6,797 nucleotides of DNA from Alphaproteobacteria bacterium (GTDB taxonomy: Bacteria > Pseudomonadota > Alphaproteobacteria > Micavibrionales > Micavibrionaceae). The first letter of the stretch is position 1. Each line of letters opens with the position of its first letter. The notes under the pieces were generated by a model that did no database searches, was not told where the DNA came from, and saw only the letters and a list, made by a program, of their open reading frames with translations. Shown here in pieces: positions 1 through 6,380 of this stretch. The position numbers were made by a program, and so were the translations under genes. The stretch covers positions 1-6,797 of the forward strand of contig JAJFGT010000284.1 of assembly GCA_021776015.1 (NCBI GenBank). Reading direction: 5' to 3'.

Positions 1-1
1 C

Positions 2-106
2 TTTAATATTGCAGATAGTTGTATTGTCATCGGAGTTGGGCTAATACTTATTCATGGGTTATGGATTGAACCTAAAGGTACAAAGAACAAGGCAGAGCAC
101 GAGTAA
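2..106 (+). CDS. lspA: Lipoprotein signal peptidase (signal peptidase II), 3' end only
   Basis: Only the last 34 codons and the stop are visible; the gene begins left of the window. The fragment opens with FNIADSCIVIGVGLILIHG, which matches the conserved C-terminal FNxADxxI motif of LspA and the last transmembrane helix. The Asp in FNIAD (codon 14-16) corresponds to the second of the two catalytic aspartates of this aspartyl membrane protease, which cuts prolipoproteins just before the lipid-modified cysteine. A short charged cytoplasmic tail (EPKGTKNKAEHE) ends the protein, as is usual. The next gene starts 4 nt after the stop and encodes a lipoprotein, so LspA is followed directly by one of its own likely substrates. 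The identification rests on one short motif plus context, but the motif is distinctive. Confidence 0.88.
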   Translation, partial: FNIADSCIVIGVGLILIHGLWIEPKGTKNKAEHE

Positions 107-110
107 TATA

Positions 111-656
111 ATGAAAAGAACATATCTTTTAACTGGATACACACTCTCTCTCGTAGGGACTTTTTTGCTTGTTGGGTGTTCCAGTGCAAAAGATACGCTT
201 GGCATTGGTCGAAATACCCCCGATGAATTTGCTATTATAAAGCGAGCGCCTCTAGAAATCCCTCCAAACTTACGAAGCCTACCTGTTCCTCAGGTAGGTG
301 TTGCTCGTCCACAAGAAGATACCTCCGAAGAAACAGCACAAAAAGCTCTGTTTGGCGAACGCACAATAGAAAAACAAAAAGTGATTACTGATACTCAAAC
401 GACACAAGCCGAAGAATCTCTTCTTCAGCACGCAGGCGCAAACGAAACACAACCTAATATTCGAAATATTATTGATCAAGAAACAGAAATTTTTGCGACT
501 GAAGAACAAGCAGTTATTGATAAAATCCTTCATAAGAAAAAGACTATTCCTGGATCAACTCTTGATGCCAGAGAGGAAGTTGAAAAACTCAAGGAAAAAG
601 GTATTTCAACGCCTAATGTGCCCCCCCCACATCAGCCCCTCCCTGTCAAAAAATGA
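111..656 (+). CDS. bamF: BamF-like (DUF3035) outer-membrane lipoprotein
   Basis: A 181-residue lipoprotein. The start at 111 is preferred because it opens a canonical signal peptide (MKR, a hydrophobic stretch, then lipobox LVGC with Cys23) and lies just after the lspA stop; an in-frame ATG at 54 would overlap lspA and spoil the signal peptide. Residues 24-25 are Ser-Ser with no Asp at +2, which fits sorting to the outer membrane. The conserved block at residues 30-60 (LGIGRNTPDEFAIIKRAPL, then IPP, then LPVP) is the hallmark of the DUF3035 family, which has been described as BamF, an alphaproteobacterial accessory of the beta-barrel assembly machine sharing a motif with BamC. The rest (about 65-181) is hydrophilic, rich in Glu, Gln and Lys, and probably extended. 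The stop overlaps the next start (ATGA). A run of eight C residues at 621-628 lies near the end. The family call is firm; the BAM role is transferred from the family. Confidence 0.85.
   Translation: MKRTYLLTGYTLSLVGTFLLVGCSSAKDTLGIGRNTPDEFAIIKRAPLEIPPNLRSLPVPQVGVARPQEDTSEETAQKALFGERTIEKQKVITDTQTTQAEESLLQHAGANETQPNIRNIIDQETEIFATEEQAVIDKILHKKKTIPGSTLDAREEVEKLKEKGISTPNVPPPHQPLPVKK
621..628 (+). repeat. C8 homopolymer tract near the end of bamF
   Basis: Eight consecutive C encode Pro-Pro plus two bases of a third Pro codon, eleven codons before the bamF stop. It is the only long C run I see in an AT-rich window. In the frame of the downstream M16 gene there is a TAA at 614-616 and no further stop up to the ATG at 653. 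A one-base slip backward, or one inserted C, would therefore join BamF to the peptidase. Losing one C would carry BamF through to a stop at 721-723. Confidence 0.9.
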
Positions 657-2014
657 AATTTTTTCTAACATTTTTTTCTCTTCTTTCTTTATTACCGATA
701 ACTGTTCATGCGGCACTCTTTAACGCAGAAAGCATCCAGTTAGACAATGGGTTACAAATTATTGCTATCCCCAATCATAGAGCACCTATTGTTCATCATA
801 TGCTCTGGTATAAAGCTGGGGCGGCGCAGGAAATAACTGGTCATTCAGGGGTTGCCCATTTTCTAGAACACCTCCTTTTTAAGGGAACCAATCATCCCGA
901 ACGTCCTCTGGCAGCAGGCGAATTTTCCAAACACATTCAAAAACTTGGAGGACGAGATAACGCTTTCACTTCAAACGATGCAACAGTATTCCACCAAACT
1001 GTTTCTAAAAAACATTTAAAGACTGTGATGCAAATGGAAGCTGACCGTATGCGTCATGCTATCCCTCCCGAGGAACATGTTTTATCAGAACGAGATGTCA
1101 TCATTGAAGAACGGAATCAACGAACGGACAATAACCCTCATGCCCGATTTTATGAACAAATGCGATCAGCCCTATTCTCCGAGCATCCTTATGGTCGCCC
1201 TATTATTGGTTGGAGTAAAGAAATTCAAGCTATGAATAGCACAGATACCAAGAACTTCTATAATCGTTGGTATCATCCGAATAACGCTATTCTTGTCATC
1301 ACGGGGGATGTCACACTTGATGAGATCCTTCCTAATATTCAATCTATTTATGGTGTAATTCCCAAAGGTACTGATATTCCCATCCGTCATTTCCCAGTCA
1401 TTCCAGATTTTGAAGGAAAGACAGTGGTTACTCAGCATGAGTCTCAAATTAAACAACCCCAATGGACAAGAGGCTATCGTGTTCCATCATTCCACAAAAA
1501 TAAGGAAGACGCCCTTGCTCTTCAGGTCTTAGAGAATATTTTAGATGGAGGAGCAACAACACGCCTTTATAAAAAACTTACCGTGGAAAAGAAAAAAGCA
1601 ATCAATGTATCTTTGTCCTATTCTCCAAATAACTATGGCACAGCCTCTTTATGGATATCAGCAACACCAGCAGAAGGTACCAGTTTACAAGAACTAGAAA
1701 CAGAAATAGACGCTCTTCTTACTGACCTCATAGCACACGGTGTTACCGACCAAGAAATATCAGAGGCTAAAACACGACTGAAGAATTCAGCTATTTTTGC
1801 ACGCGACTCCCTTTCAACACCAGCTCAAATCATTGGACAAGCCTTAGTTACAGGAAGCAATCTAAAAGATATTGAAACATGGGATATACAAATTGATAGC
1901 GTAACAAAAGATCAAATTCAAAACGTTTCGAACCGATACCTAAAGACAGGTGAACAAGAAACCTATAACTATGTCACTGGATACCTTCTTCCTAAAGAGG
2001 AGACACAGAAATGA
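653..2014 (+). CDS. M16 family zinc metallopeptidase, catalytic subunit, secreted
   Basis: A 453-residue M16B-type peptidase (pitrilysin / mitochondrial-processing-peptidase fold). An N-terminal signal peptide (residues 1-20, ending VHA) predicts export to the periplasm. The inverted zinc motif HFLEH is at residues 69-73 (His69, Glu72, His73), followed by LLFKGT. The third zinc ligand is expected in ERDVIIEER, most likely Glu153. The N-terminal M16 domain spans about 25-215 and the C-terminal M16 domain about 230-440, with a GGATTRLYKKL segment around Arg304. The length is normal for the short two-domain M16B class. No purine-rich ribosome site precedes the ATG, which overlaps the bamF stop (ATGA), so translation is probably coupled to bamF. 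The following gene encodes a homologous partner lacking zinc ligands, which suggests a heterodimer like the two-subunit bacterial M16 enzymes or MPP alpha/beta. The substrate is unknown; small peptides or misfolded envelope proteins are possible. Confidence 0.93.
   Translation: MKFFLTFFSLLSLLPITVHAALFNAESIQLDNGLQIIAIPNHRAPIVHHMLWYKAGAAQEITGHSGVAHFLEHLLFKGTNHPERPLAAGEFSKHIQKLGGRDNAFTSNDATVFHQTVSKKHLKTVMQMEADRMRHAIPPEEHVLSERDVIIEERNQRTDNNPHARFYEQMRSALFSEHPYGRPIIGWSKEIQAMNSTDTKNFYNRWYHPNNAILVITGDVTLDEILPNIQSIYGVIPKGTDIPIRHFPVIPDFEGKTVVTQHESQIKQPQWTRGYRVPSFHKNKEDALALQVLENILDGGATTRLYKKLTVEKKKAINVSLSYSPNNYGTASLWISATPAEGTSLQELETEIDALLTDLIAHGVTDQEISEAKTRLKNSAIFARDSLSTPAQIIGQALVTGSNLKDIETWDIQIDSVTKDQIQNVSNRYLKTGEQETYNYVTGYLLPKEETQK
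1994..2003 (+). promoter_or_regulatory. Strong ribosome binding site for the second M16 gene
   Basis: AAAGAGGAGA lies 7 nt before the ATG at 2011, inside the end of the first M16 gene. This near-consensus site contrasts with the lack of one before the first M16 gene. It suggests the second subunit can be initiated independently as well as by the ATGA overlap. Confidence 0.75.
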
Positions 2015-3378
2015 AATATACTATTCTTATATTTTTGATCTTATTCAGTGCGCCATCATGGGCACAAAGTAATACCCAGAACACAGATCGATTTCTTGAT
2101 ATCCAAGAATTAAAGACCCCTTCAGGCATTCCTGTTTGGCTGGTTGAAGATCACTCTGTTCCTGTTATTTCTCTTCAGTTTGCCTTCAAAGGCGCGGGAT
2201 CTCTTTTAGAGCGCCCCCAACAACAAGGCCTCACTCAACTCCTATCGAACATGATGGACGAAGGCGCAGGTCCTCTTGACTCTCAAGCCTTTCAACAAGC
2301 TTTATCCGATCACTCCATCTCTTTATCTTTTTCAGGAGGGCGGGATCAATTTGGCGGCTCTCTTAAAGCACTTACAATCCATAAAAACAAAGCATTTGAA
2401 CTCTTAGAACTGGCTTTAACCCAACCTCGCTTTGATGCAGAACCTTTAGAACGCATGAAACAAGCAAACATGAGTCGTATTAAAAACAGCATGACAGATC
2501 CCAACTGGATTGCTGCACGTCTTATGAACGACCGTGCCTTTGCAGGACACCCTTATGCTCAAAATAGTGGTGGAACACTCTCAACTCTTCCAACCATCAC
2601 AGGAGATGATCTAAGGAAATTTGTAAAAAATGAATTTTCAAGAGAACGTCTTATGATCGCTGTTTCTGGAGATATTACAGCCAAAGAAGCTCTAACAAAG
2701 ATTGATACTATCTTTTCATCATTCCCTCATGTTAAAAGAGAAATGGATCTAGTCCCTACTCCCTTAAAAAATAAAAATACAATTATTCTTTTTGAACAAG
2801 ACATTCCTCAAACTATTATAAAAATCATCTTCCCAGGTATTCGCCAAGGAGAACAAGACTACTATGCAGCAAAAATTATGAATCATATTTTTGGAGCAGG
2901 AGGATTTGGATCAAGACTTATGGAAGAAATTCGTGAAAAAGAAGGACTTACATACGGAATTTATAGTCATTTATCACAAATGGAATGGGCAGAAACACTT
3001 TCTATTTCTACATCTACTCAAAATGAAAATGTAAAAAAACTTCTCTCCCTGATCAAAGCAGAAGCTAATAAAATAAAGGAAACACCCATTACTGAAAATG
3101 AGCTTCAAAATGCTAAAGATTATATTTTGGGCTCGATGCCTTTGGCACTCACATCGACAAACGCCTTGTCTTCTATCATGTTGTCTTTACAGATAGACAA
3201 TCTTCCTGCTACCTACTTAGACACACTAGACACTCATATTAATGCCGTCACTCTTGAAGAGATACAGGCTGTCGCCCAACGACTTTTAGACATGGATAAC
3301 GCCCTCATTATTCTTGTTGGACAGCCTCAAAATATAGACAACACATCTATCGTAACAACCCTGCCAAATGTAGAGTAA
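2011..3378 (+). CDS. M16 family non-catalytic partner subunit, secreted
   Basis: A 455-residue M16 paralogue of the preceding gene with its own signal peptide (residues 1-18, ending SWA). Aligning GLTQLLSNMMDEG (73-85) with the partner's GVAHFLEHLLFKG shows that all three HxxEH residues are replaced: His by Gln76, Glu by Ser79, His by Asn80. It cannot bind zinc in the usual way. The C-terminal domain (about 240-440) is well kept, with FGAGGFGSRLMEEIREKEG followed by LTYG (Arg302, Arg308, Tyr315). In characterised two-subunit M16 enzymes the inactive subunit supplies an Arg/Tyr pair from this region to bind substrate in the partner's active site. The ATG overlaps the previous stop (ATGA), favouring equal production. 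The most likely role is the obligate partner of the upstream peptidase; an independent chaperone-like role cannot be excluded. Family assignment is secure and heterodimer formation is inferred. Confidence 0.92.
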   Translation: MKYTILIFLILFSAPSWAQSNTQNTDRFLDIQELKTPSGIPVWLVEDHSVPVISLQFAFKGAGSLLERPQQQGLTQLLSNMMDEGAGPLDSQAFQQALSDHSISLSFSGGRDQFGGSLKALTIHKNKAFELLELALTQPRFDAEPLERMKQANMSRIKNSMTDPNWIAARLMNDRAFAGHPYAQNSGGTLSTLPTITGDDLRKFVKNEFSRERLMIAVSGDITAKEALTKIDTIFSSFPHVKREMDLVPTPLKNKNTIILFEQDIPQTIIKIIFPGIRQGEQDYYAAKIMNHIFGAGGFGSRLMEEIREKEGLTYGIYSHLSQMEWAETLSISTSTQNENVKKLLSLIKAEANKIKETPITENELQNAKDYILGSMPLALTSTNALSSIMLSLQIDNLPATYLDTLDTHINAVTLEEIQAVAQRLLDMDNALIILVGQPQNIDNTSIVTTLPNVE

Positions 3379-3385
3379 CAATAAA

Positions 3386-4912
3386 ATGATTTCCCTTACC
3401 CAACGTCCAGAGTGGATAGACTTAAAAGCACATAAAGAGACCCTTCCTCCCCTCAAAGAGATGAACAATAATTTCACTCTTGAGCATCAAGGAATCTATC
3501 TAGACTACTCTAAAAATACGATTACAAAAGAGACCCTAGACAAGCTCGTCACATTAGCAAAAGCATGTGACCTTGAGGCATGGAGAGAGAAACTATTTTC
3601 GGGAGAACGTGTTAATAACACTGAAAATCGTTCTGTTCTACATATGGCCCTACGAGCACCAAAAGATGCTGATTTTTCTATTGATGGTAAAAATATTATG
3701 CCATCCATCTATAAAACACTCCAACGTATGAAAACTCTTTCAGATACAATACGCTCAGAGGGCAAAATCAAAGATATTGTCAACATAGGGATTGGAGGAT
3801 CAGATTTAGGGCCACATATGGTATGTGAAGCTTTAAAACATTTAGCTGATACACCAAGAATTCATTTTGTTTCCAATGTGGATGGCGCCCATATTAATGA
3901 AACTTTAAAACACCTCCAGCCAGAAACAACAATTTTTTTAATTGCCTCTAAAACTTTTGTAACACAAGAAACCATGACGAATGCTCATACAGCACGAGAA
4001 TGGTTTTTGAATAGTTCTTCCTGCACAGAAGAAGATATTCCAAAACATTTCTTTGCACTTGCTGCAAACAAAGATTCTGTTATGGAATTTGGAATTCCTG
4101 AAGAAAATATGATCCCTTTCAATGATTGGGTAGGAGGACGCTATAGCCTTCACTCTTCCATTGGTCTTTCTATCTGTCTATCTATTGGATTTGAAAACTT
4201 CAGGGCGCTTTTAGATGGCGCTTATGCCATGGACAAACATTTTAGAACAGCCTCCTTACATCAGAATATGCCTATTATTCTAGGCCTTCTTGGAATTTGG
4301 TATCGAAATTTTTGGGATACGAATGCCCATGCCATATTACCTTATGCTCAAAACCTTCATCGATTTCCTGCTTTCTTGCAGCAAATGGATATGGAATCCA
4401 ATGGAAAATCAGTAACACGGGATGGAAACCCTATTGATTATCCTACAGGTCCTATCATTTTTGGAGAATCTGGAACAAATGGACAACATGCTTTCTATCA
4501 ACTTCTTCACCAAGGCACATCTATTATTCCTTCTGATTTCATCCTTATCAAAAAATCTTATAATGGAAATAAAGATCATCATAAAAAACTCCTTGCCAAT
4601 GGGCTTGCACAAACAGACGCTTTAATGAATGGGAAAACACTCGCAGAAGCTGATAATGCTCCTCACCGTGTATTTGAAGGAAACCGCCCTTCCAATACAA
4701 TTGTTTTGGATGAACTCTCACCGTTTCATCTTGGCCAACTTATTGCCCTTTATGAGCATAAAGTTTTTGTACAGGGTATCCTATGGAACATAAATAGTTT
4801 CGACCAATACGGCGTGCAACTTGGAAAAGAACTTGCCCATAATATTCTAGAAAAAGGTCCCCAAACGCCCTTACATAGATATGTATTAGAGGATGTTTTA
4901 AAAGAGTTATAA
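3386..4912 (+). CDS. pgi: Glucose-6-phosphate isomerase
   Basis: A 508-residue cytoplasmic enzyme interconverting glucose 6-phosphate and fructose 6-phosphate. Recognisable elements in order: ENRSVLHMALR (80-90); the phosphate-binding IGIGGSDLGP (134-143); SKTFVTQETMTNA (188-200); the first PGI signature DWVGGRYSLHSSIG (247-260) with Arg252; MDMESNGK (334-341) with the expected catalytic base Glu337; GESGTNGQHAFYQLLHQGT (360-378) with His368 for ring opening; and the second signature FDQYGVQLGK (472-481) with catalytic Lys481. All catalytic residues are present, so it should be active. Two positions are unusual: His256 where Trp is common, and Gln478 where Glu is usual. It is shorter than the E. 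coli enzyme (about 549 residues). It starts 7 nt after the M16 gene with a weak ribosome site, so it probably shares that transcript, although its metabolic role has no obvious tie to the envelope genes. Confidence 0.97.
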   Translation: MISLTQRPEWIDLKAHKETLPPLKEMNNNFTLEHQGIYLDYSKNTITKETLDKLVTLAKACDLEAWREKLFSGERVNNTENRSVLHMALRAPKDADFSIDGKNIMPSIYKTLQRMKTLSDTIRSEGKIKDIVNIGIGGSDLGPHMVCEALKHLADTPRIHFVSNVDGAHINETLKHLQPETTIFLIASKTFVTQETMTNAHTAREWFLNSSSCTEEDIPKHFFALAANKDSVMEFGIPEENMIPFNDWVGGRYSLHSSIGLSICLSIGFENFRALLDGAYAMDKHFRTASLHQNMPIILGLLGIWYRNFWDTNAHAILPYAQNLHRFPAFLQQMDMESNGKSVTRDGNPIDYPTGPIIFGESGTNGQHAFYQLLHQGTSIIPSDFILIKKSYNGNKDHHKKLLANGLAQTDALMNGKTLAEADNAPHRVFEGNRPSNTIVLDELSPFHLGQLIALYEHKVFVQGILWNINSFDQYGVQLGKELAHNILEKGPQTPLHRYVLEDVLKEL

Positions 4913-4997
4913 TCTCACGCTCGCTATCAATATCTTTTTATCGTATAGTTTTTTGTACCTATTAATCTTTTTAACTTACCTATGAGATACCATCCAT
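4913..4997 (+). promoter_or_regulatory. Intergenic gap, possible promoter for the pentapeptide gene
   Basis: This 85-nt AT-rich spacer is the only sizeable gap on the plus strand. TATAGT at 4944-4949 resembles a -10 box, but I find no convincing -35 element at the right distance. TTGTAC at 4953-4958 resembles a -35 box but has no good -10 partner. A GAGA at 4984-4987 may serve as a weak ribosome site. No G/C-rich hairpin followed by a T run is visible after pgi, so read-through from pgi remains possible. Confidence 0.3.
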
Positions 4998-6290
4998 ATG
5001 CTAGGGCCTCAATACGAAAGAATCACTCAACGCCAACTCGATGAAATCATCAAAAAACATAAGATGTTTCAAATTGGAAAGCGTGGAGGTGCACGCGCCT
5101 TTTTAAAATTCAAAAACATGACTGGACTTGACTTTAAAGGCGCAGATATGGCTGGCGCCGACTTTACAGGGTCAATCCTTAAAAATGCAAATATGAAAGC
5201 AGGCAATTTTTCAGGGGCTAGTTTTTTCGCCTGTGATATTCGAGAGGCTAATCTTGAAAACGCCAATTTTGCACGGGCAGACTTTAGGGGGGCTTATGTA
5301 GCAGGAGCAAATTTAACAGGAGCAGATCTTGACTCTGCGGATCTTCGCTCAGGTCTTCTCATGGAAAAAATAGCTGATGGCACGATGGAAAGAATAAATC
5401 TTGGAGAAAATAGAAAAGGACCAACATCATTTTCTGGGGCACGTATGACAGAAACAAACTTATCTGGTGCTAAGGCTTCAAGTGCGGATTTTTCAGAAGC
5501 AGATCTCACAGGTATTATTATCCTTGAAGCTGACCTTCGTGATGCCAATTTTGAAGGTGCTAATCTGACAGATGCTGATTTCTCAGGATCTGATCTTCGC
5601 GACGCCAATATGGAGAACTCCATTATGGAGGGAACAGTTTTAAAAGAAACTGAAATTTCTGGTCTAAAAACAACAGATACGGTTACACAACTTGTGCAAC
5701 TCGATGAACTGTTAGAAAAAGAGGGAAAAACACTCCATGATATTATCGAAGAACATGCTCTTTGGGTTGAAAGCAAAGGCCTAAAGGGGCAACAAATGGA
5801 TATTAGTAATATGGATCTCCATTCACTCTTCAATCTTAAAGATTACCCCATTACAGCTATTCGTGCCATCGGTACAAGCTTCATAGGTCTCGATCTTTCT
5901 GAAGCACATATGCAATACTCAAATTTTGATAAATCTGATTTTAGAGACAGTCTTCTTATTGATGCTGACTTACGAGGCTCCTCATTTATTGATGGAAGAT
6001 TTAATCGTGCCGATCTATCAGGTGCCGATCTGTCACCTCTTAAATTTAAACGTTCCAATGGAGAGGACCGCTTAGAAAAAGTTAATCTCAGTGGCGCTAA
6101 TTTTCACTATGCCAATCTCAAAAACATTGACCTTCGTCATGCTATTCTAACTGGAGCAGACCTTTCTTATGCTGACCTTACAGGTGCTGATTTACGCCAT
6201 GCTGTCTTTACAGGGGCTAAAATTAAAAATACAAAGCTCAAAGATACAAAGACCGACGGAACAATCTTTGACGATGAAACTAATATATAG
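4998..6290 (+). CDS. Pentapeptide-repeat protein with two duplicated modules
   Basis: A 430-residue protein with no signal peptide or membrane segment, so probably cytoplasmic. Tandem A(D/N)Lxx pentapeptides fill about residues 39-222 and 268-425 (for example ADLRDANFEGANLTDADF at 178-195), predicting two right-handed quadrilateral beta-helices. Each stretch is preceded by a similar short helix: LDEIIKKHKMF (14-24) and LHDIIEEHALW (246-256). Each is interrupted by a non-repeat loop whose flanks match in spacing: ADL 114-116 to MERINL 130-135, and ADL 343-345 to LEKVNL 359-364. A charged linker (about 214-244) joins the modules. The start at 4998 is needed to include the first helix. Some members of this superfamily mimic DNA and protect gyrase, but the long, loop-broken form here gives no specific support for that. 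Function unknown. It begins 85 nt after pgi and may be transcribed separately. Confidence 0.92.
   Translation: MLGPQYERITQRQLDEIIKKHKMFQIGKRGGARAFLKFKNMTGLDFKGADMAGADFTGSILKNANMKAGNFSGASFFACDIREANLENANFARADFRGAYVAGANLTGADLDSADLRSGLLMEKIADGTMERINLGENRKGPTSFSGARMTETNLSGAKASSADFSEADLTGIIILEADLRDANFEGANLTDADFSGSDLRDANMENSIMEGTVLKETEISGLKTTDTVTQLVQLDELLEKEGKTLHDIIEEHALWVESKGLKGQQMDISNMDLHSLFNLKDYPITAIRAIGTSFIGLDLSEAHMQYSNFDKSDFRDSLLIDADLRGSSFIDGRFNRADLSGADLSPLKFKRSNGEDRLEKVNLSGANFHYANLKNIDLRHAILTGADLSYADLTGADLRHAVFTGAKIKNTKLKDTKTDGTIFDDETNI
5037..5636 (+). repeat. Pentapeptide module 1 (helix cap, beta-helix, loop, beta-helix)
   Basis: Residues 14-213 of the pentapeptide protein. The helix cap is encoded by 5037-5090 and the 20-residue loop unit by 5343-5402. 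Within the module, 5529-5549 and 5589-5609 are near-identical 21-mers exactly 60 nt apart, which is one full four-sided coil of 20 residues and suggests recent local duplication. Confidence 0.7.
5733..6269 (+). repeat. Pentapeptide module 2 (helix cap, beta-helix, loop, beta-helix)
   Basis: Residues 246-424 of the pentapeptide protein. The cap (5733-5789) lies 232 residues after cap 1, and the loop unit (6030-6089) lies 229 residues after loop 1, so the two modules align almost without gaps. The cap is followed by a less regular stretch (KDYPITAIRAIG, 281-292) that module 1 lacks. Confidence 0.65.
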
Positions 6291-6380
6291 ATACACTCCA
6301 TATCTTACTGAAATCTAGTCTAGATAAAAATTATTTCACTGCAAATCTAAGTAAACTCTATATAGAGGATTTGCGGCACT
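6291..6380. other. Convergent gene junction with small inverted repeats
   Basis: The pentapeptide gene and the minus-strand gene end toward each other, with 45 nt between their stops. Three inverted repeats lie here: ATCTAG-T-CTAGAT (6313-6325); TGAAAT (6309-6314) pairing with ATTTCA (6333-6338), which includes the minus-strand stop; and GCAAATC (6341-6347) pairing with GATTTGC (6368-6374) around the perfect palindrome CTCTATATAGAG (6356-6367). They are AT-rich and lack a clean T run directly after the stem. A bidirectional terminator role is possible but weakly supported. Confidence 0.35.

Noticed and set aside
54..110. Upstream in-frame ATG for the bamF gene
   Set aside because: It overlaps lspA coding sequence and would put 19 polar residues before a perfect lipoprotein signal peptide.
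472..723. An 83-codon plus-strand frame across the bamF/M16 junction
   Set aside because: It is out of frame with two well-supported genes and shows no domain; it matters only as the frame entered if one C is lost from the C8 run.
1172..1462. Minus-strand open frame inside the first M16 gene
   Set aside because: Fully antisense to a conserved peptidase, with no ribosome site or domain resemblance.
4422..4625. Overlapping plus- and minus-strand frames of about 67 codons inside pgi
   Set aside because: They lie over conserved PGI active-site sequence and are chance frames.
4913..4997. Rho-independent terminator after pgi
   Set aside because: T runs are present, but I found no stable G/C-rich stem before them.
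5294..5833. A 179-codon open frame on the minus strand inside the pentapeptide gene
   Set aside because: It is antisense to a clear repeat protein. The periodic codon use of pentapeptides removes antisense stops, and the translation (Ser/Arg-rich repeats) mirrors the repeat with no recognisable domain.
4998..6290. Gyrase-protecting (Qnr/MfpA-like) quinolone resistance protein
   Set aside because: Only the generic repeat supports this; the length, two modules and broken repeats differ from Qnr-type proteins.
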